NCBI RefSeq assembly: GCF_003217355.1
Contig: NZ_QJTK01000002.1
Location: 248,001-312,000 of the forward strand
DNA: 64,000 nucleotides
From: Rhodobacter viridis
Lineage (GTDB): Bacteria; Pseudomonadota; Alphaproteobacteria; Rhodobacterales; Rhodobacteraceae
Direction: 5' to 3'
The first letter of the stretch is position 1; each line of letters starts with the position of its first letter. Positions 47,298 through 55,728 of this stretch are shown in pieces. The position numbers were made by a program, and so were the translations under genes. A model generated the notes under the pieces. That model did no database searches, had not been told where the DNA came from, and saw only the letters and a program-made list of their open reading frames with translations.

Positions 47298-48455
47298 TCA
47301 TTGCACGGATTGCGTCAGGTCGGCGATGGCGGCCTGCGCGCTCGCGCGCTGCGCCACCATGTCCTTCCAGGATTGCAGATCGGCCTGCGCCGCTTCGGGC
47401 AGCGTGCCGATTTCGGTCAGTGCCGCGTCGAATTGCGCCGCATCGACCGCGGTTTGCGCGCGCGAGAGCACCGCATCCGGGCCGGTGCCGTCCTTCGCGG
47501 TCAGCGAGCGAGCCCCGGTTTGTGCCAGCAGGAACGAGCCAAGCTTGTCCTGAATGGTGTCGCCCGCGGTGGCCTTGCGCGCCGTGGTCAGCGCCTTGCG
47601 CGCGGCCTCGGGGAAGGCGGCCTTGATCGCGGCGATCGAGGGCAGGGCGCCCTTCAGCGCGTCAGGAACCGAGACGCCCGCGGCGGCCACATCACCGAGC
47701 GCACCGTCGATCGGCGCATCGGTTTCAAAGGCAGCCGCCACACGGGCGACAGCGGCCTGCGCGATCGCCTTCTTCGCGGCGGCTTCCGATTCCGCGCGGA
47801 TCTTCGCGGTTTCGGCTTCGGCCGCGGCAATCTGCGCCTTGGCCGCAGCGGTTGCCGCTTCCAGCTGTTGCTGCGACGCAAAAGCCGGGCTCTTTTCGAC
47901 CATCGCCTTCAGCGCGTCGATCTGACCCTGCACGCCCGACAGATCGACCGGCGCGGCGGGGGCGGTGCCGCCCTGCGCTTCCAGCGTCTGCACCTTGCTG
48001 GTGAGATCGCCCACCGCGGTCTGCAGCGCCGCGACGCCGGCATTGCCCGCCTGCAGTTCGGCCATCGCCTTGATCACGCCATCGAGCTTCGCGGTCTGAT
48101 CGGCAAGGGTCTTTTCGACCTCGCTTTGCGCGCCCGGCAGCACCTTGTCGCGCAGTTCGGGCGGCAGTTTCGGCAGCACGACCAGCGTGCCGACCGAGCC
48201 GATCACTGCGGCAATGATGCCGCCCCAGACGACCGACATGCCGCCCCGCGGCGGTTGTTGCACCGGCTTCGGTTTCGCCGGAGCTGATTCGCTTGCGGGT
48301 TTCGACGCCGGTTCCGGTGCGGCGGGCGCTGCGGCTTCGGTCTTGGCCTCCGTCACGTCCGCGCCCGGGCTGCCTGCGTCTTTGTCAGACATTTCAGGGG
48401 TTTGCGCAGCAATCTCTGCTGTGCTGTCACGCTCCGTCTCGTCCGGGTTCGCCAT
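47298..48455 (-). CDS. Mitofilin-like (COG4223) inner-membrane coiled-coil protein
   Basis: The ATG at 48455 has GGAGGAG just upstream; an in-frame start at 48497 has none. The 385-residue protein has an acidic then Ala/Pro/Lys-rich cytoplasmic N-terminus, one transmembrane helix (about 90-110, WGGIIAAVIGSVGTLVVL) and a long Ala-rich coiled-coil periplasmic region. This matches the alphaproteobacterial mitofilin/Mic60-like family, implicated in membrane shaping. It lies between hemD and hemY, the usual context. Confidence 0.83.
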   Translation of the reverse strand: MANPDETERDSTAEIAAQTPEMSDKDAGSPGADVTEAKTEAAAPAAPEPASKPASESAPAKPKPVQQPPRGGMSVVWGGIIAAVIGSVGTLVVLPKLPPELRDKVLPGAQSEVEKTLADQTAKLDGVIKAMAELQAGNAGVAALQTAVGDLTSKVQTLEAQGGTAPAAPVDLSGVQGQIDALKAMVEKSPAFASQQQLEAATAAAKAQIAAAEAETAKIRAESEAAAKKAIAQAAVARVAAAFETDAPIDGALGDVAAAGVSVPDALKGALPSIAAIKAAFPEAARKALTTARKATAGDTIQDKLGSFLLAQTGARSLTAKDGTGPDAVLSRAQTAVDAAQFDAALTEIGTLPEAAQADLQSWKDMVAQRASAQAAIADLTQSVQ

Positions 48456-48547
48456 GGACACTCCTCCAAGTCGCGCAACGCGGCGCGATTTCTTCAATTT
48501 CGCGGCAGTCTATTGAGCGCTTCGGCCCGGCTCAACCTCAACCGCTC

Positions 48548-49246
48548 TCAGGTCAGTGCGACAAGTGCGTCCAGCAGCGCTTCGGCATCGGGGCGTGCTG
48601 CAATCTGCAGCGTTGTCGCAGGCAGGTCGGTACAAGATCGCGCCGCCTTTTCGGAAATCGCCACCAGCCGCAACTCGGCACGGGCGCCTTGCGCGGCGGC
48701 GGCCAGCAACTTGCCGCTGTTGGGCGAAAAGACCGGCACCAGAACCGGGCCGGGCGCGGCGAACAGCGCGAGCATCTCGGGCGCGGGGGGCTGGGGACGC
48801 TGCGCGTAGACGATCGCCTCGGCCACCTGCCGCCCGGCGGCCGAGAGCCGCTCTGCCAAGGGAAAGGCGCTCTCGTTGCCGCGCGCATGCAGGATCGGCC
48901 CCGGATCGGGGGCGGTCAGGATCACGTCGAACAGATGCTCGGCATCGGGGGCCGTGGCCAGAACCGGGAACCCGGCTTGCCGCACGACGGCGGCCGTGCG
49001 TTCGCCGACACAGAAGGCGGGTTTGCCCGCCAAAGCGCTGTCGGCCAGCGGTTTCACCGCCTGTTCCGAGGTGAAGATGAGCGCATTTGCCGCGGGAAGC
49101 TCTGCCCCCGTCGGTTCGATTTCCAGAAGCGACGCGATCACCACGGGCCAATCCGCCCCCATCCGGGCGCGGAACTGCGCGGCGAAACGCTCCGATCCCG
49201 CGCGCGGGCGGGTCAATAATAGCGGCGGTCGGGAAGCTGGGCTCAT
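48548..49246 (-). CDS. hemD: Uroporphyrinogen-III synthase
   Basis: The ATG at 49246 gives [22 protein letters not shown], the HemD-type N-terminus; a longer frame runs antisense into tsaD and is rejected. The 232-residue enzyme cyclises hydroxymethylbilane with D-ring inversion. The family shows low conservation, but the region [14 protein letters not shown] and the C-terminal half with [14 protein letters not shown] and [11 protein letters not shown] fit. hemC is not present. Divergent from tsaD (70-bp gap). Confidence 0.85.
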   Translation of the reverse strand: MSPASRPPLLLTRPRAGSERFAAQFRARMGADWPVVIASLLEIEPTGAELPAANALIFTSEQAVKPLADSALAGKPAFCVGERTAAVVRQAGFPVLATAPDAEHLFDVILTAPDPGPILHARGNESAFPLAERLSAAGRQVAEAIVYAQRPQPPAPEMLALFAAPGPVLVPVFSPNSGKLLAAAAQGARAELRLVAISEKAARSCTDLPATTLQIAARPDAEALLDALVALT

Positions 49247-49316
49247 CGGCGCCTCGGGTTGTGCGATGCCTGAGCCGGTGTTACCTGCAAGGCTGACCCC
49301 GCGCAACGACCAGAGC

Positions 49317-50420
49317 ATGACCAGACCCCTGACTTTCCTTGGCCCCCTGACTTTCCTAGGTCTTGAATCGAGCTGCGACGACACTGCCGCGGCGGTGGTG
49401 CGTGCGGATGGCACGGTGCTGGCCTCGGTCGTGGCGGGGCAGACCGCGTTGCATGCGCCCTTTGGCGGCGTCGTTCCCGAGATCGCGGCGCGGGCGCATG
49501 CCGAAAAGCTTGATACCTGCGTCGAGGAGGCTTTGGCCGAGGCCGGGCTGCGGCTCTCTGATCTCGATGGCATCGCCGTGACCTCGGGGCCGGGGCTGAT
49601 TGGCGGGGTGATGTCGGGGGTGATGTGCGCCCGTGGGCTGGCGGCCGGGACCGGGTTGCCGCTTGTCGGCGTGAACCATCTGGCGGGCCATGCGCTGACG
49701 CCGCGGCTGACCGATGGGCTGGCCTTTCCCTATCTGATGCTGCTCGTCTCGGGCGGGCATTGCCAGTTTTTGCTGGTGCGCGGGCCGGACAGTTTTTCGC
49801 GTCTGGGGGGCACGATCGACGATGCCCCGGGCGAGGCTTTCGACAAGGCGGCGAAACTTCTCGGCCTGCCGCAGCCTGGCGGCCCCTCGGTCGAGGCCGA
49901 GGCCGCCAAGGGCAATCCGAAGGCCTTCCGGTTTCCCCGTCCGCTTCTGGATCGTCCCGGCTGCGATCTGTCATTTTCCGGGTTGAAGACCGCGCTTCTG
50001 CGCGCCCGCGATACCGAGATTGCGGGGCATGGCGGGCTTTATCGGCAGACCCGTGCCGATCTTTGTGCAGGCTTTCAGCAGGCGATCGCCGATGTGCTGG
50101 CCGAGAAAACCCGCCGTGCGCTTGCGGTTTATCTCGACACCGCACCGGAACAGCCCGCCTTGGCCGTGGCCGGGGGGGTGGCGGCGAATACCGCGATCCG
50201 CACGGCGCTTGAGCGTCTTTGCGCGGCGCAGGGCGTGCGCTTCACCGCGCCGCCGCTGCGGCTTTGCACCGACAATGCGGCGATGATCGCCTGGGCGGGG
50301 ATCGAGCGGTTCCGGCTTGGCATCGCGACCGAGGCCGATCTGATCGCCCGGCCGCGCTGGCCGCTTGACGCAACCGCGCCCGCGATGCTCGGATCGGGCA
50401 AGAAAGGGGCCAAGGCATGA
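49317..50420 (+). CDS. tsaD: tRNA threonylcarbamoyltransferase TsaD
   Basis: The 367-residue Kae1/TsaD protein transfers the threonylcarbamoyl group to A37 of ANN-decoding tRNAs with TsaB and TsaE. Motifs include [23 protein letters not shown] (Fe-ligand histidine region [12 protein letters not shown]), [15 protein letters not shown] and [13 protein letters not shown] near the C-terminus. The N-terminus carries an in-frame duplication, [12 protein letters not shown], from an 18-bp tandem repeat (49326-49361) not expected in the family. It overlaps gpsA by 4 bp. Confidence 0.95.
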   Translation: MTRPLTFLGPLTFLGLESSCDDTAAAVVRADGTVLASVVAGQTALHAPFGGVVPEIAARAHAEKLDTCVEEALAEAGLRLSDLDGIAVTSGPGLIGGVMSGVMCARGLAAGTGLPLVGVNHLAGHALTPRLTDGLAFPYLMLLVSGGHCQFLLVRGPDSFSRLGGTIDDAPGEAFDKAAKLLGLPQPGGPSVEAEAAKGNPKAFRFPRPLLDRPGCDLSFSGLKTALLRARDTEIAGHGGLYRQTRADLCAGFQQAIADVLAEKTRRALAVYLDTAPEQPALAVAGGVAANTAIRTALERLCAAQGVRFTAPPLRLCTDNAAMIAWAGIERFRLGIATEADLIARPRWPLDATAPAMLGSGKKGAKA

Positions 50421-51373
50421 CGATTGCGGTTCTGGGGGCAGGGGCTTTCGGCACGGCTCTGGCGATTTCGCTGGCCCAGCGCGGGCCGGTGCTGCTCTGG
50501 GCGCGCGATGCCGCCCATGTCGCCGAGATGCAGGAAAGCCGGCGCAACACCCGCCGTCTGCCCGGGGCGGTATTGCCCGAATGCCTGACCGTCACCGCCG
50601 AGATCACCGATGCCGCGGGCTGCGAGGTGGTTCTGCTCGGCGTGCCGATGCAGAAGATGGGCAGGTTCCTGAGCGAAAACGCCGCGCTGCTCGACGGCAA
50701 GGTGCTGGTCTCCTGTTCGAAGGGGATCGATCTGGCGACCGGGCGCGGCTCGGTCGAACTGATCGAGGCGGCCTGCCCCGGGGCCAGGGCCGCGGTTCTG
50801 ACCGGCCCGAGTTTTGCCGCCGACATTGCCCGCGGTCTGCCCACCGCCCTGACGCTGGCCTGCCGGACGGATTCGCCCGGGCTGCAGGCGCGGCTCTCCA
50901 CTCCGACGCTGCGGCTTTACCGCACGACTGATACGATTGGCGCGGAACTGGGCGGGGCGCTGAAGAATGTCATCGCCATCGCCGCCGGGGTGGTGATTGG
51001 CGCCAACCTGGGTGATTCCGCCCGTGCCGCGCTGATGACCCGCGGCTTTGCCGAGATGAACCGGCTTGCGATGAAACTGGGCGCCCGGCCCGAGACGCTG
51101 ATGGGCCTGTCCGGCTTTGGCGATCTGGTGCTGACCTGCACTTCGCTGCAATCGCGCAACTTCCGCTATGGCATCGCGCTTGGCAGTGGTGCCGATTTCG
51201 ATCCCGGCGTGACCGTCGAGGGCGCTGCGACCGCCAAGGCCGTCACCAGGCTGGCGCAAGGCCACGGCATCGACATGCCGATCGCCGCGATGATCGCCGC
51301 GCTCTGCGCGCGCGAGATTTCCGTTTCCGACGCCGTTACGGCGCTGCTCTCTCGCCCGCTGAAGGAGGAATGA
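50417..51373 (+). CDS. gpsA: Glycerol-3-phosphate dehydrogenase [NAD(P)+]
   Basis: The 318-residue enzyme makes sn-glycerol 3-phosphate from dihydroxyacetone phosphate for phospholipid synthesis. It has the N-terminal dinucleotide fold [15 protein letters not shown] (3-17), [23 protein letters not shown] and the catalytic-lysine region [37 protein letters not shown]. It overlaps tsaD by 4 bp and is immediately followed by the yciI-like gene. Confidence 0.96.
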   Translation: MTIAVLGAGAFGTALAISLAQRGPVLLWARDAAHVAEMQESRRNTRRLPGAVLPECLTVTAEITDAAGCEVVLLGVPMQKMGRFLSENAALLDGKVLVSCSKGIDLATGRGSVELIEAACPGARAAVLTGPSFAADIARGLPTALTLACRTDSPGLQARLSTPTLRLYRTTDTIGAELGGALKNVIAIAAGVVIGANLGDSARAALMTRGFAEMNRLAMKLGARPETLMGLSGFGDLVLTCTSLQSRNFRYGIALGSGADFDPGVTVEGAATAKAVTRLAQGHGIDMPIAAMIAALCAREISVSDAVTALLSRPLKEE

Positions 51374-51643
51374 ATGCTTTACGCCGTGATCTGCAAGGAC
51401 AAACCCGGGGCGCTGCAAACCCGGCTCGACACCCGCGCCGCGCATCTGGCCTATATCGAGTCGACCGGCATCGTGAAGATGGCCGGGCCGTTTCTGGAAG
51501 CCGGACAGATGTGCGGTTCGCTGGTGATCGTGGAATGTGACAGCCTTGAGGCCGCACAGGCCTGGGCCGCGGGCGATCCCTATGCGGCAGCCGGGCTTTT
51601 TGACAGCGTCAGCGTCACCGAGTGGAAAAAGGTGATCGGCTGA
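51374..51643 (+). CDS. YciI-family protein
   Basis: The 89-residue ferredoxin-like protein starts directly after the gpsA stop (MLYAVICKDKPGALQTRLDTRAAHLAYIES). YciI proteins have a conserved His/Asp pair (here H25 and D19 or nearby), but their substrates are mostly unknown. It is co-encoded with tsaD, gpsA and the EVE-domain gene. No specific function can be stated. Confidence 0.88.
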   Translation: MLYAVICKDKPGALQTRLDTRAAHLAYIESTGIVKMAGPFLEAGQMCGSLVIVECDSLEAAQAWAAGDPYAAAGLFDSVSVTEWKKVIG

Positions 51644-52062
51644 TGGCGAAGTGGCTCTTCAAATCCGAGCCCAACGTCTGGTCCTGGGACATGCAGGTGG
51701 CCAAGGGCGCGGTCGGCGAAGAGTGGCATGGGGTGCGCAACTATCTGGCGCGCAACAACATGCGAACGATGCAGATCGGTGATCAGGGGTTCTTCTACCA
51801 TTCGAACATCGGCAAGGAAGTGGTCGGCATCGTCGAGGTCTGCGCGCTCAGCCACCCCGATTCGACCACCGATGATCCGCGCTGGGATTGCGTCGACATT
51901 CGCGCCGTGCGGCCACTGAAGACGCCGGTGACGCTCGCGGCGGTAAAGGCCGATCCGCGGCTGTCGCAGATGGCGCTGGTGACCTGCATGCGCCTGTCGG
52001 TGCAGCCGGTCACGGATGAAGAGTGGAAGATCGTTTGCGCGCTTGGCGGCATCGATCCCTGA
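51643..52062 (+). CDS. EVE-domain protein
   Basis: The ATG at 51643 overlaps the yciI-like stop by one base (TGATG). The 139-residue protein matches the EVE/PUA-like domain (MAKWLFKSEPNVWSWD, GVRNYLARNNMRTMQIGDQGFFYHSN). EVE domains bind modified DNA or RNA bases; in operons with tsaD-like genes a tRNA-related role is possible but unproven. It is the last gene of tsaD-gpsA-yciI-EVE. Confidence 0.9.
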   Translation: MAKWLFKSEPNVWSWDMQVAKGAVGEEWHGVRNYLARNNMRTMQIGDQGFFYHSNIGKEVVGIVEVCALSHPDSTTDDPRWDCVDIRAVRPLKTPVTLAAVKADPRLSQMALVTCMRLSVQPVTDEEWKIVCALGGIDP

Positions 52063-52384
52063 GCGGATCATGCTGCGGCTTTCGGGCCGATCCTGCTGCG
52101 ACTGTCGTCGCGGGAAACAGAAAAGCCCCCCGAAATAAGCGGAGGGTCCCGGCACCCCTACCAGGACCCTCCTTCACCCCACGTGCTCCCCTACGCACCA
52201 CACGTGAAACTGTAATCGGGTCCTGGCCGTCCTGGCCGTTGACCTATTTCTATGCGACGGGGTGATTCCCCGCAACCGGACAATTCAGACAATCTTTCGT
52301 AACTCCAAAGGCTTAGTGGAAACCTTCGATTAACCAGATTGCCGCCGACTTGCCGTGCTGGCCGTTCGGACTAGCTTTCTCAGA
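52063..52384. other. 322-bp non-coding gap with repeats before the CbiX-like gene
   Basis: No gene is supported. The gap holds the two hairpins at 52141-52206, a perfect 9-bp tandem repeat GTCCTGGCC (52220-52228, 52229-52237), and about 145 bp before the next ATG where a TTGACC (52239-52244) could be a -35 but no convincing -10 is seen. Confidence 0.6.
52141..52206. ncRNA. Twin hairpins with shared CCCCTAC loops; possible structured RNA
   Basis: GGAGGGTCC (52141-52149) pairs with GGACCCTCC (52164-52172). After 7 bp, CACGTG (52180-52185) pairs with CACGTG (52201-52206). Loops of 14 and 15 nt both contain CCCCTAC on the plus strand (GTAGGGG on the minus). Repeated loop sequence in different stems suggests RNA function on either strand. 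Strand, ends and role are unknown; a mobile-element relic is an alternative. Confidence 0.35.
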
Positions 52385-53047
52385 ATGTCTGATTTCATCC
52401 TCGTCGCCCACGGTTTCCCCTCGAACCCCGACCCGGCAGAAGCCGCCCTGGCGGCTTTGGCCGCGCAGGTTGCCGCGCATGTGCCCGAGATGCGCGTGAT
52501 TTCGGCGACGCTGGCGAAACCGGGGGCGCTGGCCCGCGCGCTCGAGACCCTGCCGCGGGCGCGAATCTATCCGTTCTTCATGGCCGAAGGCTGGTTCACC
52601 TCGCGGCAATTGCCGCGCCGATTGGCCGATCTGGGCAGTCGGGCCGCGATTCTGTCGCCCTTTGGCGCCGATCCGGCCCTGTCTGCGCTGGTGATCAAGA
52701 CCGTGACCGAGGCCGGTCCGGGCGATCTGATTCTTTGTGCCCACGGTTCGCAGGTCGCGCGCAGCTCGCGCATGGCGACGATGGCAATGGCCGAGCGGAT
52801 CAGTCACAGCCTGCCGGGACGGCGCATTGCCCCGGCCTTTCTGGAAGAAGATCCGCATCTGCGCGACATTGCGGCCCAGCACCCCGAGGCGATCTGCCTG
52901 CCGTTCTTTGCGCTGCGGGCAGGCCATGTCGATCGCGACATCCCCGAAGCCCTTGCGCAGGCGGGCTATCGCGGGCAGCTGCTGCCCGCCATCGGCGAGC
53001 GCCCGGAAGCGGCTGATCTGATCGCGGATGCCTTGCGCCGCGCATGA
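52385..53047 (+). CDS. CbiX-like (sirohydrochlorin chelatase family) two-domain protein
   Basis: The 220-residue protein contains two CbiX-like halves. The first starts ILVAHGFPSNP (H9) and has AEGWFTSRQLP where the second metal-binding histidine would be. The second starts ILCAHGS (H120) and keeps RAGHVDRDIPEAL (H181). Thus the C-terminal half has both chelatase histidines while the N-terminal half appears to have lost one. CbiX inserts Co or Ni into sirohydrochlorin; which metal applies here is unknown. The ATG at 52385 lacks a strong ribosome site; it lies 109 bp before pstS and is not clearly part of the pst operon. Confidence 0.8.
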   Translation: MSDFILVAHGFPSNPDPAEAALAALAAQVAAHVPEMRVISATLAKPGALARALETLPRARIYPFFMAEGWFTSRQLPRRLADLGSRAAILSPFGADPALSALVIKTVTEAGPGDLILCAHGSQVARSSRMATMAMAERISHSLPGRRIAPAFLEEDPHLRDIAAQHPEAICLPFFALRAGHVDRDIPEALAQAGYRGQLLPAIGERPEAADLIADALRRA

Positions 53048-53054
53048 CTGTGGT

Positions 53055-53094
53055 TTGTCACACAGCTGTCACATATCTTTTGCATAAGCGTCAC
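53055..53094 (+). promoter_or_regulatory. Pho-box array of the pst operon
   Basis: TTGTCAC (53055-53061), ACAG, CTGTCAC (53066-53072) form a near-consensus Pho box (7-bp repeats with a 4-bp spacer). In the same 11-bp phase follow a degenerate CTTTTGC (53077-53083) and GCGTCAC (53088-53094). This is an extended PhoB-binding array 63-102 bp before the pstS ATG. Binding of the PhoB encoded at 58583 is inferred. Confidence 0.85.
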
Positions 53095-53156
53095 GACCCG
53101 AGCCTAGAGGGATTGCCAAGGTCTTAACGGCCCTTCCAGATCTTCAGGAGTGATCC

Positions 53157-54212
53157 ATGACTTTCGTGAAATTCGGCGTTTCGGCGCTTGCTCTCGTCGC
53201 CGCCTCGGCCACCGCCGCTTCGGCGCGTGACCAGATCCAGGCTGCCGGCTCGTCGACCGTCCTGCCCTATGCGACGATCGTCGCCGAAGCCTTCGGCGAA
53301 AACTTCGACTTCAAGACCCCGGTCGTCGAAGGTGGCGGTTCGGGCGCGGGCCGCAAGAAGCTCTGCGAAGGCGTCGGCGAAAACACCATCGACATCGCCA
53401 ACTCGTCCTCGCGCATCAAGCAGTCGGACATCGACACCTGCAAGGCGAACGGCGTCGACGAAATCATGGAAGTCCGCATCGGCTATGACGGCATCGTCTT
53501 CGCCAGCGACATCAAGGGCCCGGAATTCGCCTTCACCCCCGCCGACATCTTCGGCGCGATCTCGGCCAAGGTGGTGAAAGACGGCGCGCTTGTCGACAAC
53601 ACCGCCAAGACCTGGGCCGAGGTGAACGGCAAACTTCCGGCGCAGGACATCCTGACCTTCATCCCGGGCACCAAGCATGGCACCCGCGAAGTCTTCGACA
53701 CCAAGGTTCTGGAAGAAGGCTGCAAGGCCACCGGCGCCTATGACCTCTACATGGCGACCGCCGAAGGCGCCGACGAGGATGCGAAGAAAAAAGACGTCGC
53801 GAAGAAATGTGGCGCGCTGCGCACCGATGGCGTGGCCGTGGACATCGACGGCGACTACACCGAGACCCTCTCGCGCATCGACGCGAACAAGAACGCCATC
53901 GGCGTGTTCGGCCTGTCGTTCTACCAGAACAACACCGACAAGCTGCGCGTCGCCACCATCGACGGCATCGTCCCCTCGACCGAGACCATCGCCTCGGGCG
54001 ACTATCCGGTCTCGCGTCCGCTCTACTTCTACGTCAAGAAAGCCCATCTCGGCGTGATCCCGGGCCTGAAGGAATTCATCACCTTCTTCGTCTCGGACGA
54101 AATGGCTGGCCCGGAAGGCCCGCTGGCGGCCTATGGCCTCGTGTCGGACCCGGAACTGGCCGCGACCCAGGCGATGGTCGAGGCGGAAACCCCGATGGGG
54201 CCGCTGAAGTAA
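53157..54212 (+). CDS. pstS: Phosphate ABC transporter, periplasmic binding protein
   Basis: The 351-residue protein has a signal peptide (about 1-23, ending ATAASA) and PstS-type phosphate-binding segments: QAAGSSTVLPYATIVAEAFGE, EGGGSGAGRKKLCEGVGENTIDIANSSS and FIPGTKHGTREVFDTKV. It binds phosphate with high affinity and passes it to PstCA. AGGAG precedes the ATG. It follows the Pho-box array and is followed by a hairpin that may lower expression of the permease genes relative to PstS. Confidence 0.96.
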   Translation: MTFVKFGVSALALVAASATAASARDQIQAAGSSTVLPYATIVAEAFGENFDFKTPVVEGGGSGAGRKKLCEGVGENTIDIANSSSRIKQSDIDTCKANGVDEIMEVRIGYDGIVFASDIKGPEFAFTPADIFGAISAKVVKDGALVDNTAKTWAEVNGKLPAQDILTFIPGTKHGTREVFDTKVLEEGCKATGAYDLYMATAEGADEDAKKKDVAKKCGALRTDGVAVDIDGDYTETLSRIDANKNAIGVFGLSFYQNNTDKLRVATIDGIVPSTETIASGDYPVSRPLYFYVKKAHLGVIPGLKEFITFFVSDEMAGPEGPLAAYGLVSDPELAATQAMVEAETPMGPLK

Positions 54213-54222
54213 GCTGATCTCG

Positions 54223-54247
54223 GGGGGCGCCCAAGGGCGCCTCCTTT
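54223..54247 (+). terminator. Hairpin between pstS and pstC
   Basis: G-rich arm from 54223 with GGCGCC (54226-54231) pairs with GGCGCC (54236-54241) and flanking bases across a CAAG loop, followed by TTT. It starts 10 bp after the pstS stop. Probably a partial terminator or mRNA stabiliser. Confidence 0.6.
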
Positions 54248-54267
54248 CCCTTGTTGCGGATGAACAC

Positions 54268-55728
54268 ATGACCCCCGGTCTTCTTGCGCTGATCGTGCTC
54301 GCCCTTGCCTGTGGCGGCTTTTTTCTGGGCCGCTTTCGGGCGCTGCAAATGGTCGGCAAGGACCTGCGGCTTCTGCATTCCCTTCCCGGTTATTACGGTC
54401 AGACGGTGGCGCTGTTCACCGGCGTGCCCGCGCTGGCGCTGATGGCGGTCTGGCTGCTGGTGCAGCCGATCGTGATCGAGACGCGGATCTCGTCGATGAT
54501 CCCGGAGGCCGATCTGCCCCAGGGCTCGAGCCGCGATCTGGTGATGGCGGACGTGCGCCGTATCGCCTACGGGCTCGACACGATCCTCGCGCGCGGCGCC
54601 ATGTCCGAGGCCTCGCTGAGCGAGATGCGCGCCGATCTGAGCGACATTCGCTCGCGCATGGCCGATGTCGGCGTTGCGCTGGGCGCCGATGTGCAGCCCT
54701 CGGTCTTCGAGGCCGCGAAAGCCTGGCGCCACACGACCGGGCTTGCCCGCGTCGGCATGACCGCCGCGACGCTTGCCGTCGCCCTGGCGGGGTTCGGCTT
54801 TGCGACCTTCCGCATCCGCCCCGAGTTCCGCGCCCGCAACGTCTCGGAAACCTTCCTGCGCTGGTTGCTCATCGCCGCCTCGCTCGTCGCCATCGGCACG
54901 ACGATCGGCATCGTGCTGTCGCTCGTCTTCCAGACCGTGCATTTTTTCCAGCTTTATCCGGCGCAGGAGTTCTTTTTCTCGCTGACCTGGAACCCGAAAT
55001 TCGGCGGCGGGTCCGAGCTGTCGATCTGGCCGCTGGTCTGGGGCACGCTTTACGTCTCGGCAATCGCGCTGGCCGTCGCGGTGCCGGTGGGCCTGTTCGC
55101 GGCGATCTATCTCGCTGAATATGCCTCTAAAAAGGTCCGTGGCATCGCCAAGCCGCTGCTCGAGGTGCTGGCGGGCATTCCGACCATCGTCTACGGCCTG
55201 TTCGCGCTGATCACTGTCGGCCCGCTTCTGCGCGACTGGGTTGCGCAGCCGCTGGGGCTGGGGTCTTCGTCGTCCTCGGTGATGACGGCGGGTCTCGTGA
55301 TGGGGGTGATGATCATTCCCTTCGTCTCGTCGCTGTCGGATGACATCATCAACGCCGTGCCGCAATCCTTGCGCGATGGCTCGTTCGCCATGGGCGCGAC
55401 GCAATCCGAGACGGTGAAACAGGTGATCCTGCCCGCCGCGCTTCCGGGCATCGTCGGCGCGATCCTGCTGGCCGCCTCGCGCGCCATTGGCGAAACGATG
55501 ATCGTGGTGCTGGGCGCGGGTGCGGCGGCGAAACTCTCGATGAACCCGTTCGAGGCGATGACCACCGTCACGGTGAAGATCGTCAGCCAGCTGACCGGCG
55601 ACACCGAATTCGCCTCTCCTGAAACCCTTGTGGCCTTTGCGCTCGGCCTGACGCTCTTTGTCTTCACGCTGGTGCTGAACGTCCTCGCGCTGGTGATCGT
55701 GCGCAAATACCGGGAGCAATACGAATGA
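54268..55728 (+). CDS. pstC: Phosphate ABC transporter permease PstC (long form)
   Basis: The 486-residue membrane protein is longer than E. coli PstC (319). Its first ~185 residues hold two helices, a periplasmic helical insert (about 75-145) and another helix. The BPD permease core follows, with WPLVWGTLYVSAIALAVAVPVGLFAAIYLAEYA and VLAGIPTIVYGLFA, and the EAA-type loop SLRDGSFAMGATQSETVKQVILPAALPGIVGA. This long form is usual in alphaproteobacteria. It pairs with PstA to form the channel; its stop overlaps the pstA start by 4 bp. Confidence 0.94.
   Translation: MTPGLLALIVLALACGGFFLGRFRALQMVGKDLRLLHSLPGYYGQTVALFTGVPALALMAVWLLVQPIVIETRISSMIPEADLPQGSSRDLVMADVRRIAYGLDTILARGAMSEASLSEMRADLSDIRSRMADVGVALGADVQPSVFEAAKAWRHTTGLARVGMTAATLAVALAGFGFATFRIRPEFRARNVSETFLRWLLIAASLVAIGTTIGIVLSLVFQTVHFFQLYPAQEFFFSLTWNPKFGGGSELSIWPLVWGTLYVSAIALAVAVPVGLFAAIYLAEYASKKVRGIAKPLLEVLAGIPTIVYGLFALITVGPLLRDWVAQPLGLGSSSSSVMTAGLVMGVMIIPFVSSLSDDIINAVPQSLRDGSFAMGATQSETVKQVILPAALPGIVGAILLAASRAIGETMIVVLGAGAAAKLSMNPFEAMTTVTVKIVSQLTGDTEFASPETLVAFALGLTLFVFTLVLNVLALVIVRKYREQYE

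Noticed and set aside
52010-52201. Small minus-strand gene of 63 residues over the hairpin region.
   Set aside because: Low-complexity Arg/Gly-rich product, no ribosome site, and it runs through the RNA-like hairpins and the end of the EVE gene.
52201-52280. Possible cobalamin riboswitch before the CbiX-like gene (fragments ACTGTAATCGGG and CCCCGCAAC).
   Set aside because: The fragments are in the wrong order and spacing, and no GCCACTG-type B12 box or GGTGAAAATCC-like segment is present.
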